From contig NZ_JBKHUI010000019.1 of the NCBI RefSeq assembly GCF_046569695.1, forward strand, positions 1 to 64,000: a stretch of DNA of 64,000 bases, given 5' to 3'. This DNA comes from Kluyvera sp046569695. GTDB taxonomy: Bacteria > Pseudomonadota > Gammaproteobacteria > Enterobacterales > Enterobacteriaceae. The notes under the pieces were generated by a model, which saw only the letters and a list, made by a program, of their open reading frames with translations, was not told the origin of the DNA and searched no databases. A program made the position numbers and the translations under genes. Shown in pieces: positions 1 through 8,759 of this stretch (position 1 is the first letter of the stretch; each line of letters opens with the position of its first letter).

Positions 1-44
1 AGAGCAGTGCAACACGGCTTTCGCTCACTGTTGCGAGGTGGCGT

Positions 45-72
45 ATATTACGCTTTCCTCTTTCAGAGTCAA
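45..72 (-). promoter_or_regulatory. rRNA operon promoter P2
   Basis: On the minus strand a TTGACT -35 box (67-72) is followed by a 16-base spacer and a TAATAT -10 box (45-50). This matches the layout of the E. coli rrn P2 promoter, which has the same TTGACT and 16-base spacing. The leader continues to the window edge, where bases 1-6 read TGCTCT on the minus strand, the start of the boxA antitermination motif. The 16S gene itself is outside the window. Confidence 0.9.
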
Positions 73-164
73 GCGTTTAATTTCGCTTTTCTCTGTCGAA
101 GTTCTCAGGAGAACCTCGCTGACCCGGCGGCTTGTTTGCCGTTGTTCCGTCTCAGTGGGGCCGC

Positions 165-220
165 ATTATAGGGAGTAATTGAGATCCCGCAAGCATAAAT
201 CTGAAAAAAATTTTCGTTCG
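165..220 (-). promoter_or_regulatory. rRNA operon promoter P1 with UP element
   Basis: On the minus strand a TTGCGG -35 box (187-192), a 16-base spacer and a perfect TATAAT -10 box (165-170) are followed by the GC-rich discriminator and the conserved P1-P2 interval (about 73-160, including the CTCCTGAGAAC hairpin). An A/T-rich UP-like segment covers about 197-217. The promoter fires away from hemG, in the same direction as hemG, as in the E. coli hemG-rrnA arrangement. Growth-rate and ppGpp control of such promoters is family knowledge. Confidence 0.9.
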
Positions 221-253
221 CTCAATTTCCAGGCAACACGCCGAATTAGCACC

Positions 254-787
254 CTATTTGCGTGAAAGTTGCGCGATTTCTTTGGCAAAACCGGCTACCT
301 GTTCCCAGTCGGTATACACCACTTCTTTACTGGTATCCGTTTCACCGCCGGTCATCTTCATAATGAGGCGAATCATAACGCGGTCAAACCAGCGGTAGCG
401 AGGGTATCTCAGCGCACCCGCGAACACGCCACAGGCATCTGGCTGCCACGGAGATCGCAGCAGGAACTTGCGCGTATAGCTGTTGGTCTGCGGAGAACGC
501 TTCTCCGGTTTACGCGCCACCAGGTTCACGGCAAAAAACGCGCTCGGTATCGCCTGCAGTGCCGCAGTGTGTTTTTTAACAAAACGGTCGAGCGCAGGAT
601 GGAAATGGCCGTAGCGAATCGAAGCGCCAATCACTACCCGGTCATACTGCTGCCAATCGACACTTTCCGTACGGTTCAGATTCACCATCGCGGTATCAAT
701 ACCCTGCTCACTCAGCTGTGAGCAGAGATAGGCTGCGATTTCACGCGTCTGCCCATCACGGGTAGAAAAGAGCATTAATGTTTTCAA
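254..787 (-). CDS. hemG: menaquinone-dependent protoporphyrinogen IX dehydrogenase HemG
   Basis: Oxidises protoporphyrinogen IX to protoporphyrin IX, the penultimate heme step, passing electrons to the membrane quinone pool. The 177-residue protein (E. coli HemG is 181) is a flavodoxin-fold enzyme. The FMN phosphate loop STRDGQT lies at residues 8-14, followed by GASIRYGHFHP at 54-64. The long basic insert that distinguishes HemG from ordinary flavodoxins is at about 88-110. It sits 12 bases downstream of trkH on the same strand, so the two are probably cotranscribed, and the rrn promoters lie just beyond its stop. Confidence 0.96.
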   Translation of the reverse strand: MKTLMLFSTRDGQTREIAAYLCSQLSEQGIDTAMVNLNRTESVDWQQYDRVVIGASIRYGHFHPALDRFVKKHTAALQAIPSAFFAVNLVARKPEKRSPQTNSYTRKFLLRSPWQPDACGVFAGALRYPRYRWFDRVMIRLIMKMTGGETDTSKEVVYTDWEQVAGFAKEIAQLSRK

Positions 788-799
788 CGCTGACTCCTG

Positions 800-2251
800 T
801 TATTCGCGCCAGAATGTTGGGGTAAACAGCACCAGCAGCGTAAAGACTTCAAGACGACCAAACAGCATGTTCGCAATCAGGATCCACTTCGCCACCGGGT
901 TCATGCTGGCAAAGTTATCCGCCACCACGCCCAGCCCTGGGCCGAGGTTATTCAACGTCGCCACGACGGACGCGAACGCGGAAAAGTCATCTACGCCGGT
1001 AGCGATGATTGCCAACATGCTAATAATAAAGACCAGCGCATAGGCGGAGAAGAACCCCCATACCGCTTCGAGAATACGTTCAGGCAGCGCGCGATTACCC
1101 AGCTTAATGCTGTAGACCGCATTCGGGTGGACAAGGCGCTTCAGCTCACGGTTCCCCTGCTTGAACAGCAGCAGAATACGAATGACCTTCAAGCCACCGC
1201 CCGTTGAACCCGCACAGCCGCCGATGAAGGCCGAACATAAAAGAAGAACCGGCAGGAACAGCGGCCAGCGCGCAATGCTGTCGGTGGTGAAGCCCGCGGT
1301 CGTCGCCATCGAGACTACCTGGAAGAACGCCTGGTTTAGCGTCGTCACCGCCGAGCTATAGATGTCATGGAACCACAGCACAAGGGTACAGATAACCACC
1401 AACGTCAGCTGCACGCCGATAAACATGCGGAATTCTGGGTCACGCCAGTACACCTTCAGGCTTCGCCCGCTTAATAAAGAGAAGTGCAGGCCGTAGTTAC
1501 AGCCGGAGATAAGCAGGAAGATGGCAATAATGGTGTTGATGGTTGGACTATTAAAGAAACCGACGCTGGCATCGTGGGTGGAGAAGCCGCCGATAGCGAT
1601 GGTCGCAAAGCTATGACCAATCGCATCGAACGCGGGCATCCCGGCAAACCACAGCGCCAGCGCGCAGGCTACCGTCAGCAGCACATAGATAAGCCACAGC
1701 GTTTTCGCCGTTTCGGCAATTCGCGGGCGCATCTTATTGTCTTTCAGCGGCCCGGGCATTTCCGCTCTATATAGCTGCATCCCACCTACGCCAAGGATAG
1801 GCAGGATAGCTACCGCCAGCACAATGATCCCCATACCGCCGAACCACTGCAGCATCTGTCGATAGAAGAGGATAGCGTGAGGCAATGAGTCCAGCCCCAC
1901 CAGCGTAGTCGCCCCGGTGGTCGTTAAACCGGAGAACGATTCAAAGAACGCATCGGTAACCGTCAGGTTCGGCTGTTCAGAGAAGATAAACGGCAGCGCA
2001 CCCACGCTACCCAGCACCGTCCAGAACAGGACGACAATCAGGAAGCCTTCACGGGATTTTAGTTCGCCCTTCTCCCGACGGTTCGGCCACCACAGCAGCG
2101 AACCAATCACCAGCGCGACAAAAAAGGTTTGAGTAAATGCGCGCCCGGCGCCATCGCGGTAAATCAGAGCCACCAATCCCGGCAGGATCATTGTCCCCGA
2201 GAATAAGATGACCAGAAGTCCAACAATTCGAGTAATGGCACGAAAATGCAT
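800..2251 (-). CDS. trkH: Trk potassium uptake protein TrkH
   Basis: Inner-membrane K+ translocating subunit of the low-affinity Trk system, working with the cytoplasmic regulator TrkA (not in this window). The 483 residues match the E. coli length. Four pore-loop selectivity segments, as expected of the Trk/Ktr/HKT superfamily, are visible: TTGAT (111-115), AIGGFST (219-225), TTAGFTT (317-323) and NLGPG (435-439). They are separated by hydrophobic membrane segments. Starts at ATG 2251. hemG follows after a 12-base gap. Confidence 0.97.
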   Translation of the reverse strand: MHFRAITRIVGLLVILFSGTMILPGLVALIYRDGAGRAFTQTFFVALVIGSLLWWPNRREKGELKSREGFLIVVLFWTVLGSVGALPFIFSEQPNLTVTDAFFESFSGLTTTGATTLVGLDSLPHAILFYRQMLQWFGGMGIIVLAVAILPILGVGGMQLYRAEMPGPLKDNKMRPRIAETAKTLWLIYVLLTVACALALWFAGMPAFDAIGHSFATIAIGGFSTHDASVGFFNSPTINTIIAIFLLISGCNYGLHFSLLSGRSLKVYWRDPEFRMFIGVQLTLVVICTLVLWFHDIYSSAVTTLNQAFFQVVSMATTAGFTTDSIARWPLFLPVLLLCSAFIGGCAGSTGGGLKVIRILLLFKQGNRELKRLVHPNAVYSIKLGNRALPERILEAVWGFFSAYALVFIISMLAIIATGVDDFSAFASVVATLNNLGPGLGVVADNFASMNPVAKWILIANMLFGRLEVFTLLVLFTPTFWRE

Positions 2252-2294
2252 TTCCGGCGCGTCCTTTGATAATCAAAAAAAGTCAGGAGGGGGA

Positions 2295-2909
2295 TTATTC
2301 GTCAATCGCTAACAATTGCAATGAACCACGACTAAAATCCGCCAGTCTTGCGGAAAAATCATGCACTTTTGCCTGCGGAAGCGCGATACGGAGCTGAACC
2401 GACGCCTGATAATCGCTGGCAACAATCTGCCCGGCATACTGTCCAACCAGCGACTCGATACCCGCAAGCTGCCCGTATTCACATAACAGAGTATATTCGG
2501 TTAACGGCGTTTTGATCTGCGTTGTCAGCAGATTGAGCGCCTGCTGCACGCCACCGCCGTAGGCTTTTACCAGCCCACCGGTGCCTAACAAGATACCGCC
2601 GTAGTAGCGAACCACTACGGCGGTAATTTCACCGACGCCGCTGCCCATCAGCTGAGCCAGCATCGGTTTACCGGCCGTACCCGCCGGTTCACCATCATCG
2701 GAGAAACCAAGCTGCTGTGAGTCGTCGGGCCTACCCGCGACCCATGCCACGCAGTGATGGCGGGCATCCGGGTGATCGGAGCGAACCGACTCAACGAACG
2801 CCTTCGCCGCATCCACCCCGTTGGTATGCGCCAACAGGGTGATAAAACGGCTCTTCTTTATCTCTTCAACGAAGGTGACCGGCTCAGCCGGTATTCGCCA
2901 GCTTTCCAT
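2295..2909 (-). CDS. yigZ: IMPACT family protein YigZ
   Basis: A 204-residue protein of the YigZ/IMPACT (UPF0029) family. The N-terminal half carries the conserved block around HHCVAWVAG (about residues 51-59), FSDDGEPAGTAGKPML and VVVRYYGGILLGTGGLV. The C-terminal half is the ferredoxin-like DUF1949 domain. Eukaryotic IMPACT proteins regulate translation-related kinases; the bacterial role is not settled and I assign none. The ATG overlaps the pepQ stop codon by one base (TAATG), so translation is likely coupled to pepQ. The gene is short of trkH by 43 bases, and trkH may be in the same transcript. Confidence 0.93.
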   Translation of the reverse strand: MESWRIPAEPVTFVEEIKKSRFITLLAHTNGVDAAKAFVESVRSDHPDARHHCVAWVAGRPDDSQQLGFSDDGEPAGTAGKPMLAQLMGSGVGEITAVVVRYYGGILLGTGGLVKAYGGGVQQALNLLTTQIKTPLTEYTLLCEYGQLAGIESLVGQYAGQIVASDYQASVQLRIALPQAKVHDFSARLADFSRGSLQLLAIDE

Positions 2910-4240
2910 TACGCCAGTTTCAGGTCACGCGTCATGTTTTCGATATTGTTCTCGTGGATAACCACGTTATCTTCAATACGAATGCCACCAAACGGCTTCA
3001 GCGCTTCAATTTTCTGCCAGTTGAAGTGCTTGCTGAACTGACCTTCACGCCACGGCGCGAGCAGAGACTCAATAAAGTAGATGCCCGGTTCGATGGTCAG
3101 CACCATGCCAGGTTGCAGCACGCGGGTGCAGCGCAGGTACGGATATTTAGACGGTGCCGCCAGATGTGTGCCGGTGTCATCCTGCATAAAGCCAGCAACG
3201 TCATGCACCTGCAGACCCAGCGGGTGGCCAATGCCGTGCGGCATAAACGGCCCGGTCAGGTCATTGTCGACCATCGCCTCTTCGCTCATGTCGGTAACGA
3301 TCTGGTGCTTACGCAGCAGTTTGGCAATACGCTGATGGAACTGAATGTGGTAATCCACGTAGCTTACGCCCGCCTTCATGGTGGCAATCAGCGCCAGCTG
3401 TTCAGTGTTCACATCTTTGATGAGATGCGCAAAGTCGTTGTCGCCGTTTGCCGCCCAGGTACGGGTAAGGTCGGCGGCATAACCGTTGTATTCTGCGCCA
3501 GCATCCAGCAGGAAGCTGCGGATTTCCGCCGGTGCGCGGTGATCCAGCTTGGTATAGTGCAGCACGGAGGCATGCTCGTTCAGCGCCACGATATTGCCGT
3601 AAGGCACATCGGTATCGCGATGACCAGTGGCTGTCAGGTAAGCGAGGTTGATATCAAACTCGCTCATACCGGAACGGAAAGCTTCCTCCGCCGCTCGATG
3701 GCCGTTCACCGCCATCTTCTGCGCTTCGCGCATGCAGGCCAGCTCGTAATCGGTTTTGTAGGCGCGATAGTAGTGCAGGTAGTCAATCACCCCTTTCGGG
3801 TTGATGTTGTTCGCGGCAATACCTAAGCCCAGCGCACGCTCCGGAACCGGACCAATATAGCCGATGTTGCCGCGTGCAGCGGGCAGCTGGCTGCCAATGC
3901 CGTCAGCTTTTGGCAGCGCAATGACTTCAACGTCTTCCGTCCAGAACGAGGTCGGCAGCGGCTCAACGTTGTGCCAGTAGTCCACCGGGAGATAGAACCA
4001 CAGCTTAGGTTTATTAACGCCGTCTACCAATAGCCAGCAGTTTGGCACCTGAGTAACCGGCACCCAGGCTTTGAACTGCGGGTTGACCTTGAATGGGTAC
4101 GCGTGGTCATCCAGAAAAACATTCATCAGCTCGCCAGAGTGGATAAGCAGCGCATCGAGCTTGAAACGGTCGAGTGCGTTACGTGCTCGCTCCTGTAAGG
4201 TATCGATATGATTTTTATAGAGTGCGGCCAGAGATTCCAT
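2909..4240 (-). CDS. pepQ: Xaa-Pro dipeptidase PepQ
   Basis: Cytoplasmic prolidase that splits dipeptides with C-terminal proline. At 443 residues it has the E. coli length. It is a pita-bread-fold M24B metallopeptidase: the dinuclear metal ligands are visible in LLDAG and AADLTRT (the two Asp), HGIGHPLG (His), LTIEPGIYF (Glu) and GGIRIED (Glu423). The N-terminal ~160 residues form the creatinase-like domain. Begins at ATG 4240 with AAGGGT upstream. It is divergent from fadB across a 191-base gap and translationally coupled to yigZ. Confidence 0.97.
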   Translation of the reverse strand: MESLAALYKNHIDTLQERARNALDRFKLDALLIHSGELMNVFLDDHAYPFKVNPQFKAWVPVTQVPNCWLLVDGVNKPKLWFYLPVDYWHNVEPLPTSFWTEDVEVIALPKADGIGSQLPAARGNIGYIGPVPERALGLGIAANNINPKGVIDYLHYYRAYKTDYELACMREAQKMAVNGHRAAEEAFRSGMSEFDINLAYLTATGHRDTDVPYGNIVALNEHASVLHYTKLDHRAPAEIRSFLLDAGAEYNGYAADLTRTWAANGDNDFAHLIKDVNTEQLALIATMKAGVSYVDYHIQFHQRIAKLLRKHQIVTDMSEEAMVDNDLTGPFMPHGIGHPLGLQVHDVAGFMQDDTGTHLAAPSKYPYLRCTRVLQPGMVLTIEPGIYFIESLLAPWREGQFSKHFNWQKIEALKPFGGIRIEDNVVIHENNIENMTRDLKLA

Positions 4241-4388
4241 GATTTACCCTTCTGATTTTTTTACCCTTTAGTCACCGCATAGTAGCACACCTCTCCCACC
4301 CTGCGTGATTTCCGCCGGACGTGATCCGACCAGCAAATATTTAAAGTCTTATTTGCATTTATTTAACACAAAATACACACTCCTGATT

Positions 4389-4405
4389 ATCTGGTATGAC
4401 CAGAT
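4389..4405 (+). promoter_or_regulatory. FadR operator upstream of fadB
   Basis: The 17-base sequence ATCTGGTATGACCAGAT is a palindrome around a central base and fits the FadR consensus (ANCTGGTCNGACCAGNT-like). It lies 27 bases before the fadB start codon, so FadR bound there should repress fadBA until long-chain acyl-CoA releases it. Site identity rests on sequence match; the regulatory logic is established for E. coli fadBA. Confidence 0.93.
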
Positions 4406-4431
4406 CACTTTGCTGGATTCAGGAGACTGAC

Positions 4432-6621
4432 ATGCTCTACAAAGGCGACACCCTGTACCTCAACTGGCTGGAAGATGGCATTGCCGAACTGGTGTTCGAT
4501 GCCCCTGGCTCAGTTAACAAGTTAGATACCGCAACCGTAGCCAGCCTCGGCCAGGCGCTCGACGTCCTCGAAAAACAAAAAGAGCTGAAGGGGCTGCTGC
4601 TGCGCTCTGAAAAGGCGGCCTTTATTGTCGGCGCGGATATCACCGAATTCCTCTCGCTGTTCCTGGTGCCAGAAGAACAGTTCAGCCAGTGGCTGCACTT
4701 CGCCAACAGCGTCTTCAACCGTCTGGAAGATTTGCCGGTCCCAACCATTTCTGCCGTCAACGGCTATGCGCTGGGCGGCGGCTGCGAATGCGTGCTGGCC
4801 ACCGACTACCGTCTGGCGACGCCGGATCTGCGCATCGGCCTGCCGGAAACCAAGCTGGGCATCATGCCGGGCTTCGGCGGCTCCGTTCGTATGCCGCGTC
4901 TGCTGGGAGCCGATAGTGCACTGGAAATCATCGCCGCCGGTAAAGATGTCGGCGCCGAGCAGGCGCTGAAGATTGGCCTGATTGACGGTGTCGTTAAGCA
5001 AGAGAAACTGTTCGACGGCGCGCTGGCGGTATTGCGTCAGGCGATTAACGGCGACCTCGACTGGAAAGCCAAGCGTCAGCCTAAGCTTGAACCGCTGAAA
5101 CTTAGCAAGATTGAAGCCACCATGAGCTTCTCTATCGCTAAAGCAATGGTGATGCAGACGGCGGGTAAACACTACCCGGCGCCGATCACGGCAGTGAAAA
5201 CGATTGAAGCCGCAGCCCGCTTTGGCCGCGAAGAAGCGCTCAATCTGGAAAACAAAAGCTTTGTTCCGTTGGCCCACTCAAACGAGGCCCGTGCGCTGGT
5301 CGGTATTTTCCTCAACGACCAATACGTAAAAGGTCAGGCTAAGAAACTGACCAAACATATCGAACCGCCAAAACATGCCGCCGTACTCGGTGCGGGCATC
5401 ATGGGTGGCGGGATCGCTTACCAGTCCGCCTGGAAAGGCGTGCCGGTTATCATGAAGGATATTAATGAAAAATCGCTGACCCTCGGCATGACCGAAGCCA
5501 GCAAGCTGCTCAACAAGCAGCTTGAGCGCGGCAAAATCAACGGTCTGAAGCTAGCAAGCGTGATCTCAACCATTCAACCGACGCTGGAGTATGCCGGTTT
5601 TGACCGCGTTGATGTGGTCGTCGAAGCCGTCGTGGAAAACCCGAAGGTGAAGAAAGCCGTGCTGGCGGAAACCGAGCAAAAGGTGCGCCCGGATACCGTG
5701 CTGGCTTCTAACACCTCGACCATTCCCATCGGTGAACTGGCCGACGCGCTGGAGCGCCCGGAAAACTTCTGCGGCATGCACTTCTTCAACCCAGTGCACC
5801 GTATGCCGCTGGTCGAAATCATCCGCGGTAAGAAAACCTCAGAAAGCACCATTGCAAAAGTGGTCGCCTGGGCAAGCCAGATGGGCAAAACGCCTATCGT
5901 GGTCAACGACTGCCCTGGCTTCTTCGTCAACCGCGTACTGTTCCCGTACTTTGCAGGCTTCAGCCAGTTACTGCGCGACGGTGCGGACTTCCGCAAGGTT
6001 GATAAAGTGATGGAGAAACAGTTCGGTTGGCCAATGGGCCCAGCCTATCTGCTCGACGTGGTCGGTATTGATACCGCGCACCACGCACAGGCGGTCATGG
6101 CAGCCGGTTTCCCGCAGCGTATGCAGAAAGATTATCGCGACGCTATCGACGCGCTGTTCGAAGCAAGCCGCTACGGTCAGAAAAACGGTCTGGGCTTTTG
6201 GCGTTATAAAGAAGACAGCAAAGGCAAACCGAAGAAAGAAGAAGACGCCGCGGTGGATAGCCTGCTGGCAGACGTTAGTCAGCCGAAGCGCGATTTCAGC
6301 GACGAGGAGATCATTGCCCGTATGATGATTCCGATGGTCAATGAAGTGGTGCGCTGCCTGGAAGAAGGCATCATCGCCAGCCCAGCAGAAGCCGATATGG
6401 CGCTGGTCTACGGCCTGGGCTTCCCTCCGTTCCACGGCGGCGCGTTCCGCTGGCTGGATACGCTCGGCAGCGCGAAGTACCTCGATATGGCGCAGCAGTA
6501 TCAGCACCTCGGCCCGCTGTATGAAGTCCCGGCCGGCCTGCGCGACAAAGCGCGCCATAACGACGCGTATTATCCACCGGTTGAGCCAGCCCGCCCGGCT
6601 GGTGAGCTGAAAACGGCTTAA
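4432..6621 (+). CDS. fadB: fatty acid oxidation complex alpha subunit FadB
   Basis: Multifunctional subunit of aerobic beta-oxidation: enoyl-CoA hydratase, 3-hydroxyacyl-CoA dehydrogenase and auxiliary isomerase/epimerase activities. From ATG 4432 the product is 729 residues, the E. coli length. That start has AGGAG at 4421-4425, and the in-frame ATG at 4396 lies inside the FadR operator, so it is rejected. The N-terminal crotonase domain shows NGYALGGGCE with the catalytic Glu. The NAD-binding glycine motif is GAGIMGGG, and the dehydrogenase signature around GMHFFNPVHRMPLVE carries the catalytic His. fadA follows 9 bases later. Confidence 0.98.
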   Translation: MLYKGDTLYLNWLEDGIAELVFDAPGSVNKLDTATVASLGQALDVLEKQKELKGLLLRSEKAAFIVGADITEFLSLFLVPEEQFSQWLHFANSVFNRLEDLPVPTISAVNGYALGGGCECVLATDYRLATPDLRIGLPETKLGIMPGFGGSVRMPRLLGADSALEIIAAGKDVGAEQALKIGLIDGVVKQEKLFDGALAVLRQAINGDLDWKAKRQPKLEPLKLSKIEATMSFSIAKAMVMQTAGKHYPAPITAVKTIEAAARFGREEALNLENKSFVPLAHSNEARALVGIFLNDQYVKGQAKKLTKHIEPPKHAAVLGAGIMGGGIAYQSAWKGVPVIMKDINEKSLTLGMTEASKLLNKQLERGKINGLKLASVISTIQPTLEYAGFDRVDVVVEAVVENPKVKKAVLAETEQKVRPDTVLASNTSTIPIGELADALERPENFCGMHFFNPVHRMPLVEIIRGKKTSESTIAKVVAWASQMGKTPIVVNDCPGFFVNRVLFPYFAGFSQLLRDGADFRKVDKVMEKQFGWPMGPAYLLDVVGIDTAHHAQAVMAAGFPQRMQKDYRDAIDALFEASRYGQKNGLGFWRYKEDSKGKPKKEEDAAVDSLLADVSQPKRDFSDEEIIARMMIPMVNEVVRCLEEGIIASPAEADMALVYGLGFPPFHGGAFRWLDTLGSAKYLDMAQQYQHLGPLYEVPAGLRDKARHNDAYYPPVEPARPAGELKTA

Positions 6622-6630
6622 GGAGTCACG

Positions 6631-7794
6631 ATGGAACAGGTTGTTATTGTTGATGCAATTCGTACCCCGATGGGCCGTTCCAAAGGCGGTGCGTTCCGTA
6701 ACGTGCGCGCCGAGGATCTCTCCGCGCACCTGATGCGTAGCCTGCTGGCGCGTAACCCTGCGCTGGAAGCGGCGGCCATTGACGACATCTACTGGGGCTG
6801 TGTTCAGCAGACGCTGGAGCAGGGCTTTAACATTGCCCGTAACGCGTCGCTGCTGGCGGAAATTCCCCATTCGGTCCCGGCAGTTACCGTCAACCGTCTG
6901 TGTGGTTCTTCTATGCAGGCACTACACGATGCGGCCCGTATGATCATGACCGGCGATGCGCAGGTCTGTCTGGTGGGTGGCGTAGAGCACATGGGCCACG
7001 TGCCGATGAGCCACGGCGTCGATTTCCACCCAGGCATGAGCCGTAACGTGGCAAAAGCCGCGGGCATGATGGGCCTGACGGCGGAAATGCTCTCCCGTAT
7101 GCACGGCATCAGCCGTGAAATGCAGGATGCGTTTGCCGCCCGCTCACACGCCCGCGCCTGGGCTGCGACACAATCAGGAGCCTTTAAGAATGAGATCATT
7201 CCAACCGGCGGCCATGACGCAGACGGCGTACTGAAGCAGTTTAACTATGACGAGGTGATTCGTCCGGAGACCACCGTTGAAGCGCTCTCAACGCTGAAAC
7301 CGGCCTTCGACCCGGTCACGGGGACGGTGACCGCAGGCACCTCTTCCGCCCTCTCCGACGGCGCATCCGCCATGCTGGTGATGAGCGAAAGCCGCGCCCG
7401 CGAGCTGGGCTTAACGCCACGCGCGCGTATTCGCTCAATGGCGGTGGTCGGCTGCGACCCATCGATTATGGGTTACGGCCCAGTTCCAGCCTCGAAGCTG
7501 GCGCTGAAGAAAGCCGGTCTGACCGCGAACGATATCGATCTATTTGAGATGAACGAAGCATTTGCCGCACAGATCCTGCCATGCATTAAGGATCTGGGAC
7601 TGATGGAGCAGATCGACCAGAAGATCAACCTTAACGGCGGCGCGATCGCGCTGGGTCACCCGCTGGGTTGCTCCGGTACGCGTATCAGCACCACTCTGCT
7701 AAACCTGATGGAGCGCAAGGATGTCCAGTTTGGTCTGGCAACGATGTGCATCGGGTTAGGTCAGGGCATCGCGACGGTTATCGAGCGCGTATAA
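6631..7794 (+). CDS. fadA: 3-ketoacyl-CoA thiolase FadA
   Basis: Beta subunit of the fatty acid oxidation complex; cleaves 3-ketoacyl-CoA with CoA to give acetyl-CoA and a shortened acyl-CoA. The 387 residues match E. coli. Catalytic residues are visible: nucleophile Cys91 (NRLCGSS), His343 (GHPLG) and Cys373 (MCIGLGQG), with NEAFAAQ in between. AAGGAG precedes the ATG. It shares the fadB transcript under FadR control. Confidence 0.98.
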   Translation: MEQVVIVDAIRTPMGRSKGGAFRNVRAEDLSAHLMRSLLARNPALEAAAIDDIYWGCVQQTLEQGFNIARNASLLAEIPHSVPAVTVNRLCGSSMQALHDAARMIMTGDAQVCLVGGVEHMGHVPMSHGVDFHPGMSRNVAKAAGMMGLTAEMLSRMHGISREMQDAFAARSHARAWAATQSGAFKNEIIPTGGHDADGVLKQFNYDEVIRPETTVEALSTLKPAFDPVTGTVTAGTSSALSDGASAMLVMSESRARELGLTPRARIRSMAVVGCDPSIMGYGPVPASKLALKKAGLTANDIDLFEMNEAFAAQILPCIKDLGLMEQIDQKINLNGGAIALGHPLGCSGTRISTTLLNLMERKDVQFGLATMCIGLGQGIATVIERV

Positions 7795-7822
7795 AAAACG
7801 CGCCCCGAAAGTCGGGGGCGCG
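7793..7822 (-). terminator. intrinsic terminator for ubiD-fre
   Basis: Read on the minus strand, CGCGCCCC pairs with GGGGCGCG (7799-7806 with 7815-7822) and is followed by a TTTTTTAT tract that runs into the fadA stop codon. It would end leftward transcription arriving from fre. Confidence 0.8.
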
Positions 7823-7836
7823 CAGTATATCGTTAT

Positions 7837-7859
7837 TGTAGGCCGGGCAAGCGTCGCGC
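7837..7859. repeat. degenerate REP half-element
   Basis: GTAGGCCGGGCAAGCG resembles one arm of a REP sequence (GTAGGCCGGATAAGCG), but the partner arm is not intact. Probably a decayed copy in the fadA-fre gap. Confidence 0.45.
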
Positions 7860-7937
7860 CCTCGGCAATCATGCCAGAAAGCAACGCACCGCGTTTTATC
7901 CAGCATGCAACCATAACAAAGTTTAGTTGCCGTTCTT

Positions 7938-7962
7938 CCCGCCTGTCAGGGGCGGGTTTTTT
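7938..7962 (+). terminator. intrinsic terminator for fadBA
   Basis: CCCGCC (7938-7943) and GGCGGG (7951-7956) form a hairpin followed directly by six T residues on the plus strand. It lies just before the fre stop codon and should end fadBA transcripts. Confidence 0.82.
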
Positions 7963-7970
7963 ATTGCCTA

Positions 7971-8672
7971 TCAGATAAAGGCAAACGCATCGCCGAACAG
8001 GCGGTCTTCACGCGCCTGACGTTCGTTGCAGAACAGATCACGGGCAATCTTCGCCATTTCAAAACGACCGGCGATATAAATATCGTGGTTCGTCAGCGTG
8101 CCGTAATCCTGCAGCACAGCCGTCAGCACGGTGCCGGAACGCCCGCGCCAGTCGTCTTCCGGCTGCTCAACTACCGGCACCACGCGCAGATTCGGGTGAT
8201 TCACCGACAGTGCTTCCAGCTCAGAGAGATCGTACAGATGCTTCTCTTCACGGCCGCCCCAGTAAATCGCCACGTCGCGATTCGGGTTTTGCGTCAGCGC
8301 GGTCAGCAGGATAGAACGGACGTAAGAGAACCCGGTGCCGCCAGCAATCAGCACTAACGGACGATCGTCTTCTTCACGCAGCCAGGCTTCGCCGTGCGGG
8401 ATATCGACAACCACTTCACGTTCTTTGAGGATACGGTCCATCACCGCCATGGCGTACAGATTCAGCTCTGACGCGCCAATATGCAGCTCAATAAACGCCT
8501 TTTCATCCGGCGTAGAGGCCATGGAGAACGGACGTTTGTCACGCTCATCCATCACCACCATCAGGTACTGCCCGGCACGAAATGAGAAGTCAGCTTCGGG
8601 TACTAAACGAACGCGATATACCGTATCGGTAATGGCGTCCACCGAGGTCACTTTACAGCTTAAGGTTGTCAT
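7971..8672 (-). CDS. fre: NAD(P)H-flavin reductase Fre
   Basis: Cytoplasmic reductase of free flavins with NAD(P)H; supplies reduced flavin to other systems, including ferric iron and ribonucleotide reductase activation. From ATG 8672 (GAGGGAG upstream) the protein is 233 residues, as in E. coli; a 25-codon upstream extension of the open frame is rejected. A ferredoxin-reductase fold is shown by RPFS (47-50) for flavin binding and GGTGFSYVRS (111-120) for pyridine nucleotide. It follows ubiD by 87 bases in the same direction. Confidence 0.97.
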   Translation of the reverse strand: MTTLSCKVTSVDAITDTVYRVRLVPEADFSFRAGQYLMVVMDERDKRPFSMASTPDEKAFIELHIGASELNLYAMAVMDRILKEREVVVDIPHGEAWLREEDDRPLVLIAGGTGFSYVRSILLTALTQNPNRDVAIYWGGREEKHLYDLSELEALSVNHPNLRVVPVVEQPEDDWRGRSGTVLTAVLQDYGTLTNHDIYIAGRFEMAKIARDLFCNERQAREDRLFGDAFAFI

Positions 8673-8759
8673 GCGCTCCCTCTGTCGGGTCTTTTCCTCA
8701 TCACACTTCACGCTGCGGATGCGTTGTCCGCGGCGTGGAGGACTCAAAGGATATCATTA

